Source of the DNA: Clostridia bacterium
GTDB taxonomy: Bacteria > Bacillota > Clostridia > Oscillospirales > CAG-272
NCBI GenBank assembly: GCA_017463665.1
Contig: JAFTOT010000059.1
Location: 1-34,344 of the forward strand
Direction: 5' to 3'
Length of the DNA: 34,344 nucleotides
The position numbers and the translations under genes were made by a program. Of this stretch, positions 6,457-13,382 are shown in pieces. Below the pieces are notes generated by a model. The model worked only from the letters and a program-made list of their open reading frames with translations. It ran no database searches and was not told the origin of the DNA. The number at the start of each line of letters is the position of its first letter. The first letter of the stretch is position 1.

Positions 6457-7781
6457 CAACGCCGATCGTCGATTTTGTGCGCCGCTATGCAGAGAGCAAC
6501 GCCATGCGCCTGCATATGCCGGGGCATAAGGGCATGCCGCTCTGCGGCATGGAAGCGCTCGACATCACCGAGATCGAGGGTGCAGACAGCCTGTACGAGG
6601 CAAGCGGTATCATCAAAGAAAGCGAAAACAACGCAAGTGCGCTGTTCGGCTGTGATACGTTCTATTCCACCGAGGGGTCTTCCCTCTGCATCCGCGCTAT
6701 GCTCCATCTTGTGCTGCTGCATGCAAAGCAGTGCGGCAAAAAGCCGCTGATCGCCGCGGGGCGCAATGCGCATAAAACTTTTCTCAGCGCGGCTGCCCTG
6801 CTCGACTTTGACATCGCATGGCTGTACCCGCGCGATGACGCGTCCTACCTCTCCTGCGACATCGATCTGTCCGCACTCGAAAACGTTCTGCAAAAGGAGA
6901 GTCCCGCAGCGGTGTATATCACTTCCCCCGACTATCTCGGCAATGTCGCGGATATCGGGAAGATCGCCGCGCTCTGCCACCGCTATGATACGCTGCTGGC
7001 GGTAGACAACGCGCACGGCGCGTATTTAAAGTTTCTGCCAACCTCGCGGCATCCGATCGACCTCGGCGCGGATATCTGCTGTGACTCCGCACACAAAACG
7101 CTCCCCGTGCTCACGGGCGGCGCCTATCTGCACATCGCAGAAAACGCGCCCGAACTCTTTTCGGCGCAGGCAAAAAATGCGCTCGCCCTGTTTGGCTCGA
7201 CCAGTCCGTCCTATTTAATCCTGCAGTCGCTCGACTGCGCGAACAAGTACATCGCGGACGGCTATCGCGATGCGCTCGCCGCATTTGCAGATCGCGTGCA
7301 GGCACTCAAAGACAAGCTCGCCGCGCATGGATATATCCTGATCGGCAATGAGCCGATGAAGATCACGATCAGCACAAAACCATACGGCTACAGCGGGAAA
7401 AATTTTGCCGATAGACTCGCAAAACAGAATATCATCTGCGAGTTTGCCGACAACGACTTTACCGTGATGATGCTCACGCCCGAGATCGGTGACAGCCTCG
7501 ACCGTCTCGAAAGTGCCCTCTGCTCCATCGAGAGAAAAGCCGCCATCGACAAGCAGCCGCCCGCCTGTCAAAAGCAGGAGCGCGTACTCTCCGTGCGGCA
7601 GGCAACCTTCTCCGCATGTGAGACCGTCCCCGCAAGCGAAAGCGTCGGCAGGATCCTCGCCGCCGCCACCGTCGGCTGTCCCCCCGCCGTCCCCATTGTC
7701 ATCAGCGGCGAACGCATCGACGCGCACGCGGTCAAGTGTTTCGACTATTACGGCATCGAGACATGCACCGTGGTAAAATAA
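6453..7781 (+). CDS. PLP-dependent Orn/Lys/Arg decarboxylase-like protein (YaaO-type)
   Basis: The 442-residue fold-type I PLP enzyme belongs to the Orn/Lys/Arg decarboxylase group. Motifs are MRLHMPGHKG (residues 18-27), DITEIEGADSLYEASG, VDNAHGA with Asp 185 and His 188, and the Schiff-base lysine Lys 215 in CDSAHKTLPVLTGGAYLH. The protein is shorter than the roughly 700-residue inducible enterobacterial decarboxylases and resembles Bacillus YaaO-type proteins that lack the N-terminal response-regulator-like wing. The C-terminal domain (about residues 340-440) contains FADNDFTVMMLTPE. The start codon overlaps the scfB stop (ATGA), so translation is coupled to the maturase. The substrate, and whether the gene serves the SCIFF system, are unknown. 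It was terminated by the hairpin now split by the inserted element. Confidence 0.85.
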   Translation: MTTPIVDFVRRYAESNAMRLHMPGHKGMPLCGMEALDITEIEGADSLYEASGIIKESENNASALFGCDTFYSTEGSSLCIRAMLHLVLLHAKQCGKKPLIAAGRNAHKTFLSAAALLDFDIAWLYPRDDASYLSCDIDLSALENVLQKESPAAVYITSPDYLGNVADIGKIAALCHRYDTLLAVDNAHGAYLKFLPTSRHPIDLGADICCDSAHKTLPVLTGGAYLHIAENAPELFSAQAKNALALFGSTSPSYLILQSLDCANKYIADGYRDALAAFADRVQALKDKLAAHGYILIGNEPMKITISTKPYGYSGKNFADRLAKQNIICEFADNDFTVMMLTPEIGDSLDRLESALCSIERKAAIDKQPPACQKQERVLSVRQATFSACETVPASESVGRILAAATVGCPPAVPIVISGERIDAHAVKCFDYYGIETCTVVK

Positions 7782-7790
7782 AATCAAGTC

Positions 7791-7812
7791 AAAAAAGGTT
7801 CCTTTACGCAAG
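7791..7812 (+). other. Left half of an interrupted bidirectional terminator, with left target duplication
   Basis: AAAAAAGGTTCC (7791-7802) is followed by TTTACGCAAG (7803-7812). The latter is repeated directly at 9598-9607, and it is followed there by GAACC and a T run. Deleting 7813-9607 restores a stem AAAAAAGGTTCC/GGAACCTTTTTT around loop TTTACGCAA, a clean intrinsic terminator between the converging genes at 7781 and 9626. Confidence 0.85.
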
Positions 7813-7845
7813 CAATGTCATTTAGATATGATAGTGCAAGTTTAG
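7813..7845 (+). repeat. Left terminal inverted repeat of the cassette
   Basis: The 33-bp repeat is nearly identical (about 30/33) to the reverse complement of 9565-9597. It contains TTTAGATA and then TTTAGCTA about 20 nt apart; the right end has TTATCTAAA twice at the same spacing. This suggests two transposase contact sites per end. Confidence 0.88.
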
Positions 7846-7867
7846 CTAAGCCCAACGCGAAAGATTC

Positions 7868-7902
7868 CTCGGTTGTCAAAAGCAATCGAGGGGTCTTTTT
7901 TC
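7868..7902 (+). terminator. Inward-facing terminator inside the left end of the cassette
   Basis: CCTCGGTTG (7868-7876) pairs with CAATCGAGG (7884-7892) using one G-U wobble on the plus-strand RNA, then comes GGTCTTTTTT. It would stop plus-strand transcripts arriving from the decarboxylase gene, replacing the terminator that the insertion broke. Confidence 0.8.
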
Positions 7903-7939
7903 TGTCAAGGAGTAAGGTTGTGCAATTCTCAATCTAAAT

Positions 7940-7969
7940 AAAAAATGCCCCGCACGAAGCGGTGCGAGA
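7940..7969 (-). terminator. Terminator of the XRE/TPR gene
   Basis: On the minus strand CTCGCAC and GTGCGGG pair around a short loop, followed by CATTTTTTATTT, immediately after the stop codon of the regulator gene. Confidence 0.7.
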
Positions 7970-7970
7970 A

Positions 7971-9014
7971 TTACTTGATATATTCTGCAAGGTCGTAGTT
8001 TTCGAGATACTTATAGAAAGGCTCCATATAATACTCTTTATTCTCCTCAAAATCCTTCCATACAACGGATATGAGTTTGTATGCTTCGGAAATAGACTTT
8101 TCGCACTCTTCAATATTACCAAGTTTTTTATAGCAAGCGGCAATACACTGAAGGAAACTCCAATGGAACGTTTGCATACCCTCCCAAAGATATTGATCTG
8201 CAGGGGCATCATAGTAATCTGTCAAAAGGAACGTTGTCAGAACCAGAAGTCCCTTTTCATAGCATTTCAAAGCCTCGGGAATATAATCCTCGGGCGCATA
8301 ATCGCGGAACTTAACCTCGGGATGCTGATCCATAAAGAACCAAGCATTGCCCTCCTCCATACAAGCTTGGTATAGGCTCTGCAAATGATGACATCTTGAC
8401 ATAATTGCGCCATTGAGTTTATCTCTTCCGGACAGACGAAATGCAAATGCAGAGTCGCGAAGGTCGTATTCGCGAGGAAGCGTTTCCAAAACGCCTTTTG
8501 CTTTTTGATAATCGCCTTTCTTGAGATATGCTGCGGCTTGTATATCTTTTACGTTACACACCCGGATGAAATCGTTGCTTTCTGTAATGATTTTTTGGGA
8601 GAGTTCAATCATTTCGTCCAAATGCGTAACATCGCCCTCATCGCGCAAAGCATATTCGTATGCATCTAAAAGTGCAGTCAGTAGTTCTTCGTTTCCCGGA
8701 TATTCTTGCAATGCTGTTTTAATAATCTCGATATACTTCGGCGTGTCATCAAATAAATAATCCCAAGCGTCGTCAATGATTTTTTGAATTTTTGCTTTCA
8801 TTTCGCGAATATCATAATCAAACAGAATATCCATAGAAACCTCAAAATATCCTGCGATAACCGGTATCATTTCCATATCGGGATATGTCAGACCACTCTC
8901 CCATTTGCTTACCGCTTGCGGAGAAACAAAAAGCACGGAGGCAAGCCCCTCTTGGGTAATACCTTTCTTTTTTCTGAGTTCTCGTATCTTATTGCCTATA
9001 TTGATATTGGTCAT
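7971..9014 (-). CDS. XRE-family transcriptional regulator with C-terminal TPR-like region
   Basis: The 347-residue protein starts with an XRE/Cro-CI helix-turn-helix (about residues 5-62) containing KIRELRKKKGITQEGLA, VSPQAVSKWESGLTYPDMEM and IAGYFEVSMDILF. The remaining 280 residues are helical and look like degenerate tetratricopeptide repeats rich in Tyr, Leu, Glu and Lys, as in RRNPP-like and related cytosolic regulators that respond to peptides or protein partners. No transposase or integrase motif is present. CCTCC complementary to a ribosome site sits just upstream of the ATG on the minus strand. It is the only gene in the inverted-repeat cassette and has its own promoter and terminator. 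Codon use is AT-rich compared with neighbours, consistent with horizontal acquisition. Its targets are unknown. Confidence 0.88.
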   Translation of the reverse strand: MTNINIGNKIRELRKKKGITQEGLASVLFVSPQAVSKWESGLTYPDMEMIPVIAGYFEVSMDILFDYDIREMKAKIQKIIDDAWDYLFDDTPKYIEIIKTALQEYPGNEELLTALLDAYEYALRDEGDVTHLDEMIELSQKIITESNDFIRVCNVKDIQAAAYLKKGDYQKAKGVLETLPREYDLRDSAFAFRLSGRDKLNGAIMSRCHHLQSLYQACMEEGNAWFFMDQHPEVKFRDYAPEDYIPEALKCYEKGLLVLTTFLLTDYYDAPADQYLWEGMQTFHWSFLQCIAACYKKLGNIEECEKSISEAYKLISVVWKDFEENKEYYMEPFYKYLENYDLAEYIK

Positions 9015-9056
9015 AAGAAACCTCCAATTTTTATTGTAAAGCGCTTCACTGATTAA

Positions 9057-9085
9057 AGTATAACATAAAAATGGGGGTATATCAA
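9057..9085 (-). promoter_or_regulatory. Sigma-A promoter of the XRE/TPR gene
   Basis: On the minus strand TTGATA (complement of 9080-9085) and TATACT (complement of 9057-9062) are separated by 17 nt. An AGCGCT palindrome lies between the promoter and the ATG (around 9040) and could be an operator, which is speculative. Confidence 0.7.
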
Positions 9086-9530
9086 CAACGCTATATTAGA
9101 ACAAAATCAACCAATGGTTAAAACGGTTGAAGTGTAAGAATATTATTAACATTTACTGTTTTCCACGACGCTCGCGTCCGGGGTAGGCATAGTATAACAA
9201 ACCCCGCCCATCTATAAGATTAAATTACTATCGAAGCTATTTCAGATGCGCGGACGAATACCCTCCCCCAGTTTTTTATACGAGTTTTTTCCTATTTATA
9301 TAAAAGATTTCCGCACTAAAATTTTTATACTTTTATTCCACATTTTGCGTATAAGTCTGTATTTTCTGCAAAAAACAGCGTAAACGCACCTTTTTCAGCG
9401 ATTTCACGCTCAAACTTGATAAGTAAATCCCCCGAAATCTTTCGTCAAAATCTTTCTTTCGTTGCCCCGTCCCAAGCGGACGAGTAGGTATAAGCAGCAA
9501 TTTTATACATATCTAAGCAGCCGACAGAAG
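9086..9530. other. Non-coding AT-rich interior of the cassette
   Basis: No convincing gene was found in this roughly 445-nt stretch on either strand. It contains a loose dyad CGGGGT...ACCCCG (about 9179-9207) and several T-rich runs. It may be remnant sequence of a former transposase gene or a regulatory region, but nothing recognisable remains. Confidence 0.5.
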
Positions 9531-9563
9531 AAAAATAAGGGCAAACCCGAAGATTTACCCTTA
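9531..9563 (-). terminator. Inward-facing terminator inside the right end of the cassette
   Basis: On the minus-strand RNA TAAGGGTAAA pairs fully (one G-U) with TTTGCCCTTA, followed by TTTTTC; the plus-strand RNA would have a C-A mismatch. It would stop transcripts from the lipoprotein gene entering the cassette, matching the opposite-facing terminator at the other end. Confidence 0.75.
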
Positions 9564-9564
9564 T

Positions 9565-9597
9565 CTAAACTTGCACCGTCTTATCTAAATGACATTG
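9565..9597 (-). repeat. Right terminal inverted repeat of the cassette
   Basis: It is the partner of 7813-7845 with three mismatches in 33. It ends GACATTG next to the direct repeat TTTACGCAAG. TTATCTAAA occurs at 9561-9569 and again at 9581-9589. Confidence 0.88.
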
Positions 9598-9619
9598 TTT
9601 ACGCAAGGAACCTTTTTTT
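9598..9619 (-). other. Right half of the interrupted terminator, with right target duplication
   Basis: TTTACGCAAG (9598-9607) is the second copy of the target duplication and runs into GAACCTTTTTTT. Seven nucleotides further right is the stop codon of the lipoprotein gene, so the original hairpin once ended transcripts from both sides. Confidence 0.82.
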
Positions 9620-9625
9620 GATTTG

Positions 9626-11209
9626 TCACTGCGGCAGGACGACGGTAACTTTGTCGCCGTAGATCAGCAGATTTCTGCCGAGTTCATACGGGCATGTATA
9701 GAGGATCTCCCCGAGTTTTTGGCTGAGATCGGGCGAATAGAACGCAACTTGCAGCATGTCCCATCGGGAGCCGGGCGCCTCTCCGTTTTCGGTGTAGTAT
9801 GCACACCACATCGAGTTGTCAAAAGTATAATAATAGCCGTCCCGCATCCAAAATACGCCGTCTGCGGCATCGCGCGAAGCAAGCAGCGTTTTTTCGCCGC
9901 TCAAATCATTTTTATAATATTTTTGCACCGCATAGTTTTGCAAAAGCGCGCTGTAAAAGCCGCCGTCAAAGACAGTATCGGGGAGCGTGCCGTCTTTCAC
10001 TTCTCTCTTTTCGCCCGTCTCTACATTGTAGATGCCATAGCCCGCAGACCATTCATATCCGCCGATCCAATAGAGCAGATCTGTGTCATCGATAAAGCCG
10101 ATCGGCTCATAGCCGACCACATCGCCGATGCTTTTCGCCTTGCAGGCATCGGCATCGCCGTACATGACATTTTCACAGATGCGTTTCACGGTGCCGTCGG
10201 GATATTTTATATCCAAGCCGCCGTTATTCCATCCATCCTCCCGCACAGCATACGCGATATGCCGACCGTCGGGAGATATACAGCATCGCTCCGCAATAGG
10301 AAAAAGCTCCATTTCGATCTCCCGCAGAGCAAAGGAGCCGTTTTCTTCGGTCAAGGAGATTGCACGATCGACAAACCGCGTATTTCCGTCATCGGAATGT
10401 TTTGTCGTATAGATCACGATGCCATCGGCGGTGTACGCAATATCCGAGTAACCGGACGTAATATCCGATGCGGTCTCATACACCGCTTCACCTGCGGATG
10501 CGTCCACGACGTACAGCGCATCGTAATAGCAGGCAGCATTCTCCATGCGGCGGTAGCGCAGGTATACCGTATAGCGGTCGTTGTACGCGTATGCGCAGTA
10601 GGCAGTATCCTCGGGCAGCGGCAGCTCGACCGTTTGCAGTGTAACGGTGCCGTTATCGGCGAGCACATGCACGGGTTCGCGCTTTACCCATATCTGTTGC
10701 GGCACAGCAACGGCATCACTGTAGAGCAGATAGACCAAGCATACGGTTTTGCCGTTCTGCTTGGCAAGAACGGTCAACAGGATCTCCCCGCTGCCGGCAC
10801 CGCCCGAAGCGGCAACGATCCTGCCATCCGTGTGGCCCTCGGGAAGGGACAATACACACTCGGACACCGACAAGACCTCGCGGGTCTGCGGATCGCCCAA
10901 AACCTGCACATAGTAGGTAAGTCCCTCTTCAAAAATATAAAACGTCGGGTTGCCGCCGACAGGAGAGGCTGTCAGAAGCGCACTTGCGGGATCGGCAGGC
11001 AGTGCCTCGATCTCCTGCAAAGCGGATGGTGCAGCCGTGATCTGCGGCTCGGCAGTTTCTTTCGGCGCCGTTGTTTCGACGGTAGTGATTTCGGCAGTTG
11101 TCGTTTCTACGGTCGCCACCGTCGTCTCCGCAGGCAGCTGCTCCTTGCCGCAGCCAACCGGAGCAAGCACCAAAACCGCGCTCAAAGTTGCAACCCAAAT
11201 CTTTTTCAT
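9626..11209 (-). CDS. Putative lipoprotein with beta-propeller-like (TolB/PD40-type) repeats
   Basis: The 527-residue predicted surface lipoprotein has the N-terminus MKKIWVATLSAVLVLAPVGC. This is a signal peptide with a lipobox-like cysteine at residue 20, though the residues before it (P-V-G) are not canonical. A Thr/Glu/Ala-rich linker follows (about residues 25-60). The large extracytoplasmic domain contains propeller-like phrases such as CISPDGRHIAYAVRED and YSDIAYTADGIVIYT, typical of TolB/PD40-like repeats. No catalytic motif was recognised. The start at 11209 is fixed by AAAGGAGA and lies downstream of a promoter. The stop sits directly beside the cassette, whose inner terminator now ends its transcript. 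The function is unknown; sensing or binding at the cell surface is a guess from the fold. Confidence 0.75.
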   Translation of the reverse strand: MKKIWVATLSAVLVLAPVGCGKEQLPAETTVATVETTTAEITTVETTAPKETAEPQITAAPSALQEIEALPADPASALLTASPVGGNPTFYIFEEGLTYYVQVLGDPQTREVLSVSECVLSLPEGHTDGRIVAASGGAGSGEILLTVLAKQNGKTVCLVYLLYSDAVAVPQQIWVKREPVHVLADNGTVTLQTVELPLPEDTAYCAYAYNDRYTVYLRYRRMENAACYYDALYVVDASAGEAVYETASDITSGYSDIAYTADGIVIYTTKHSDDGNTRFVDRAISLTEENGSFALREIEMELFPIAERCCISPDGRHIAYAVREDGWNNGGLDIKYPDGTVKRICENVMYGDADACKAKSIGDVVGYEPIGFIDDTDLLYWIGGYEWSAGYGIYNVETGEKREVKDGTLPDTVFDGGFYSALLQNYAVQKYYKNDLSGEKTLLASRDAADGVFWMRDGYYYTFDNSMWCAYYTENGEAPGSRWDMLQVAFYSPDLSQKLGEILYTCPYELGRNLLIYGDKVTVVLPQ

Positions 11210-11239
11210 ATGCGCGTCTCCTTTGTTCCTTATATGTAT

Positions 11240-11268
11240 AGAATATCGCAATTCCCCGCAAAAGTCAA
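11240..11268 (-). promoter_or_regulatory. Sigma-A promoter of the lipoprotein gene
   Basis: On the minus strand TTGACT (complement of 11263-11268) and TATTCT (complement of 11240-11245) are separated by 17 nt, about 30 nt before the start codon. Confidence 0.7.
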
Positions 11269-11343
11269 TAGGTCTTGTAAAATCAAAATACGGTTGTAAA
11301 AATATGTATCTGTAAAGAAAAGATTATAGAAAGCGCTATCTTT

Positions 11344-11540
11344 AAGGCTTCCTCTCGAGGTGGAAGCATAGCGACCTGCGGTCGCATTGCGGTAAACCGC
11401 TGATGAGGTGTAGCCGCTGCAGCGGCGTTTCCCTTTACGGAATGAATGTTACATCTCTACGGACACGGATGCGAAATACGTCGCATCCTACACCTCATCC
11501 ACCGCTGACGCGGTCCCCCTTCCCCTCGAGGGGAAGGCTT
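11344..11540. repeat. MITE/REP-like palindromic intergenic element
   Basis: The roughly 200-bp element has overall dyad symmetry. A CTCGAG-centred hairpin at 11344-11367 is mirrored by CCCCTTCCCCTCGAGGGGAA at 11516-11535. GATGAGGTGTAG near 11402 is mirrored by CTACACCTCATC near 11488. Small hairpins lie inside: 11371-11385 (GCGAC/GTCGC), 11389-11400, 11413-11426 (GCCGC/GCGGC), 11469-11486 (ATGCGA/TCGCAT) and 11501-11514. It contains no gene. Similar 'cttcccc...gggaag / gatgaggtg' elements are, from memory, scattered through gut Firmicute genomes. Confidence 0.75.
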
Positions 11541-11608
11541 TTGGACTTTCGTGGCGTTCTATCTTTCCTATGCTAAATTCATTTTCTACACAAAACATTT
11601 GCAAAAGC

Positions 11609-11653
11609 AAAAAGCCTTGCAAAGTTCGAGACAAACTCGGACTTCGCAAGGCT
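11609..11653 (-). terminator. Terminator at the end of the branched-chain amino acid operon
   Basis: On the minus strand a long stem (11614-11630 with 11636-11653) begins AGCCTTGC, ends GCAAGGCT and is followed by TTTTTGCTTTT. A second hairpin at 11727-11746 (CGCGGGCA/TGCCCGCG), nearer ridA, has only a weak T run. No gene was seen in 11541-11794. Confidence 0.7.
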
Positions 11654-11794
11654 CTCTTCTTACTGCTTATTGTGCTTTCCATATTCTTCGCACTTTGCAC
11701 GCGAACACGCCGCGTTTTATCAAAACCGCGGGCACCATTGCCCGCGAGGCGTGGTCGGAGCGCAACGGAACATAAGGTCTGCTAAAGAAGTCGG

Positions 11795-12169
11795 TTAGCG
11801 TTGCGCTATGCACTCAATCTCCACTTTCGCGCCTTTCGGGATGGCTGCGACCTGCACACAGCTACGTGCGGGGAACGGATCCGCGAAGAAGGACTCATAT
11901 ACAGCATTTACGGCTGCGAAATCGTTCAGATCCGCGAGGAAAACGACCGTCTTTACGACATTTTCCATGCCGAGACCTGCTTCGGCGAGAATATTTTTAA
12001 GATTGGTCAGTGACTGCTTTGCCTGCTCCTCGATGGTGTCCGCCATCAGACCGGTTGCGGGATCGATCGGGATCTGCCCCGAAACAAATACCATGTTGCC
12101 GAGATCGAGCGCCTGCGAATACGGTCCGATCGCCGCAGGAGCATTCGTGGTAGAAATCTTCTTGATCAT
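11795..12169 (-). CDS. ridA: RidA family 2-iminobutanoate/2-iminopropanoate deaminase
   Basis: The 124-residue protein of the RidA/YjgF/Rid family hydrolyses reactive 2-aminoacrylate-derived and 2-iminobutanoate intermediates released by PLP enzymes. Signature segments are APAAIGPYSQALDLGNMVFVSGQIP and the C-terminal RSCVQVAAIPKGAKVEIECIA, which includes the Arg-Ser/Cys and Glu residues of the active site. The length is standard. It is the last gene of the operon, 16 nt after ilvA, the enzyme that creates its substrate during isoleucine synthesis. It also protects PLP enzymes such as IlvE. An operon terminator follows downstream. Confidence 0.95.
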   Translation of the reverse strand: MIKKISTTNAPAAIGPYSQALDLGNMVFVSGQIPIDPATGLMADTIEEQAKQSLTNLKNILAEAGLGMENVVKTVVFLADLNDFAAVNAVYESFFADPFPARSCVQVAAIPKGAKVEIECIAQR

Positions 12170-12185
12170 TTTCGTTTATCCTTTC

Positions 12186-13382
12186 CTACTCTATAATTTG
12201 GAAACCTGCTTTACGCAGTTCGGTCTTGATCTCCTCAATGTGCTCAAAATCGCGCGTTTCCATACCGATGTGCAGGATGCAGCTTGCGACAGCCATGTTG
12301 GCATCCGAACGCTCGTGATGTACGCTGACCACATTGCCGCCGCATTTGGAAATGATGGTGCTGACGCCGAGCAGCTGACCGGGCTTATCTTCCAGCGCGA
12401 TCTGCAAGTTGGTGGTTCTGCCTGTGGTGACAAGACCGCGGGTGATGACGCGGGAAAGAATGTTTACGTCGATGTTACCGCCCGAGACCAGGCAGACCGT
12501 CTTTTTGCCCTCGATGGGCAGTTTGCCGAACATGGCAGCCGCAACGCTGACCGCGCCCGCCCCCTCGGCAATCAGTTTTTGCTTTTCGATCAGGGCAAGG
12601 ATCGCCGTTGCGATCTCGTCCTCGGTGACCGTAACCACGTCGTCCACATACTGCATATTCATGGCGAAGGTGATGTCGCCGGGGTGCTTGACCGCGATAC
12701 CGTCGGCAAAGGTGGAAACCTTGTCGAGCGTGATCGCCTCACCCGCTTTGCGGCTCTGCGCCATGGAAGGCGCTCTCTCCGCCTGTACGCCGTACACCTT
12801 GACATCGGGGCGAAGCTGCTTGATGGCATAGGCAACGCCTGCGATGAGTCCGCCGCCGCCGATCGGCACGATGACCGCCTCGACATCGGGGAGCTGTTCC
12901 AGAATTTCGAGACCGATGGTTCCCTGTCCCGCGATGACCTCGTCATCGTCAAAGGGATGGATCATCGTCGCGCCCGTTTCCGCTTTCAGCTTGCACGCGT
13001 ATGCATAGGCATCGTCGTACGCACCGGGAACCAGCACGACCTCGGCGCCGAGCGCCTTGGTTGCCTCTACCTTGCTGATGGGGGCACCGTCGGGCATGCA
13101 GATCACGCTCTTGGCACCCATCTTGGTTGCCGCAAGGGCAACGCCCTGCGCGTGGTTGCCCGCACTGCAGGCGATGATGCCCGCCTTTTTCTGCTCGTCG
13201 TTGAGCTGGCTGATCTTGTAGTACGCGCCGCGCAGCTTAAAGCTGCCGGTCACCTGCAAATTCTCGGTCTTGAGATAGATCTCGGACTTTCCCGAAAGCT
13301 TCTGCGAATAGATCAGATCGGTCTTGCGCGCCACTTCTTTGAGCACGTATGCCGCCTGATAAACTTTATCAAGTGTTAGCAT
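12186..13382 (-). CDS. ilvA: Threonine ammonia-lyase with single C-terminal ACT domain
   Basis: The 398-residue PLP enzyme converts L-threonine to 2-oxobutanoate and ammonia, the first committed step of isoleucine synthesis. The PLP lysine is Lys 49 in TGSFKLRGAYYKIS, the glycine-rich phosphate loop reads IGGGGLIAGVAYAIK, and CSAGNHAQGVA is also present. The final 70 residues form one ACT domain (LEDKPGQLLGVSTII... VSVHHERSD), so this is the short ilvA/tdcB-like form rather than the two-ACT long form. The ATG overlaps the DUF815 stop by 7 nt, and a GAAGGGA ribosome site lies in that gene's end. Its place in the ilv-leu operon supports a biosynthetic role. Confidence 0.95.
   Translation of the reverse strand: MLTLDKVYQAAYVLKEVARKTDLIYSQKLSGKSEIYLKTENLQVTGSFKLRGAYYKISQLNDEQKKAGIIACSAGNHAQGVALAATKMGAKSVICMPDGAPISKVEATKALGAEVVLVPGAYDDAYAYACKLKAETGATMIHPFDDDEVIAGQGTIGLEILEQLPDVEAVIVPIGGGGLIAGVAYAIKQLRPDVKVYGVQAERAPSMAQSRKAGEAITLDKVSTFADGIAVKHPGDITFAMNMQYVDDVVTVTEDEIATAILALIEKQKLIAEGAGAVSVAAAMFGKLPIEGKKTVCLVSGGNIDVNILSRVITRGLVTTGRTTNLQIALEDKPGQLLGVSTIISKCGGNVVSVHHERSDANMAVASCILHIGMETRDFEHIEEIKTELRKAGFQIIE

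Larger units (their letters stand above)
7813..9597. mobile_element. Transposase-less inverted-repeat cassette carrying an XRE/TPR regulator
   Basis: The 1785-bp segment begins CAATGTCATTTAGATA and ends with its complement. The terminal inverted repeats match at about 30 of 33 positions, and a directly repeated TTTACGCAAG flanks the segment, which is the structure of a transposition product with about a 10-bp target duplication. The interior encodes only one XRE/TPR gene and no transposase, so the element should be non-autonomous and mobilised in trans. Long target duplications and insertion into dyad-symmetric DNA are known for IS4-family elements such as IS231, and transposase-less relatives (mobile insertion cassettes) are known in Bacillus cereus. 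Assignment to that family here is inference. Base composition is visibly more AT-rich than the neighbouring genes, which supports acquisition from elsewhere. Confidence 0.82.

Noticed and set aside
7791-9619. Treating the full 55-bp matching ends (7791-7845 and 9565-9619) as the terminal inverted repeats
   Set aside because: The outer parts are the two arms of a terminator stem, and the 9-10 nt in between match directly rather than inversely, which marks them as target duplication and not element sequence.
9462-9662. Plus-strand open frame of 66 codons at the right end of the cassette
   Set aside because: It starts with TTG, has no ribosome site, crosses the inward terminator, the inverted repeat and the target duplication, and ends inside the lipoprotein gene. 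It is an accident of the repeat sequence.
11488-11700. Minus-strand 70-codon frame ending in FPSRGRGTASAVDEV
   Set aside because: Its C-terminal part is simply the translated palindromic element and its middle crosses a terminator hairpin; there is no ribosome site.
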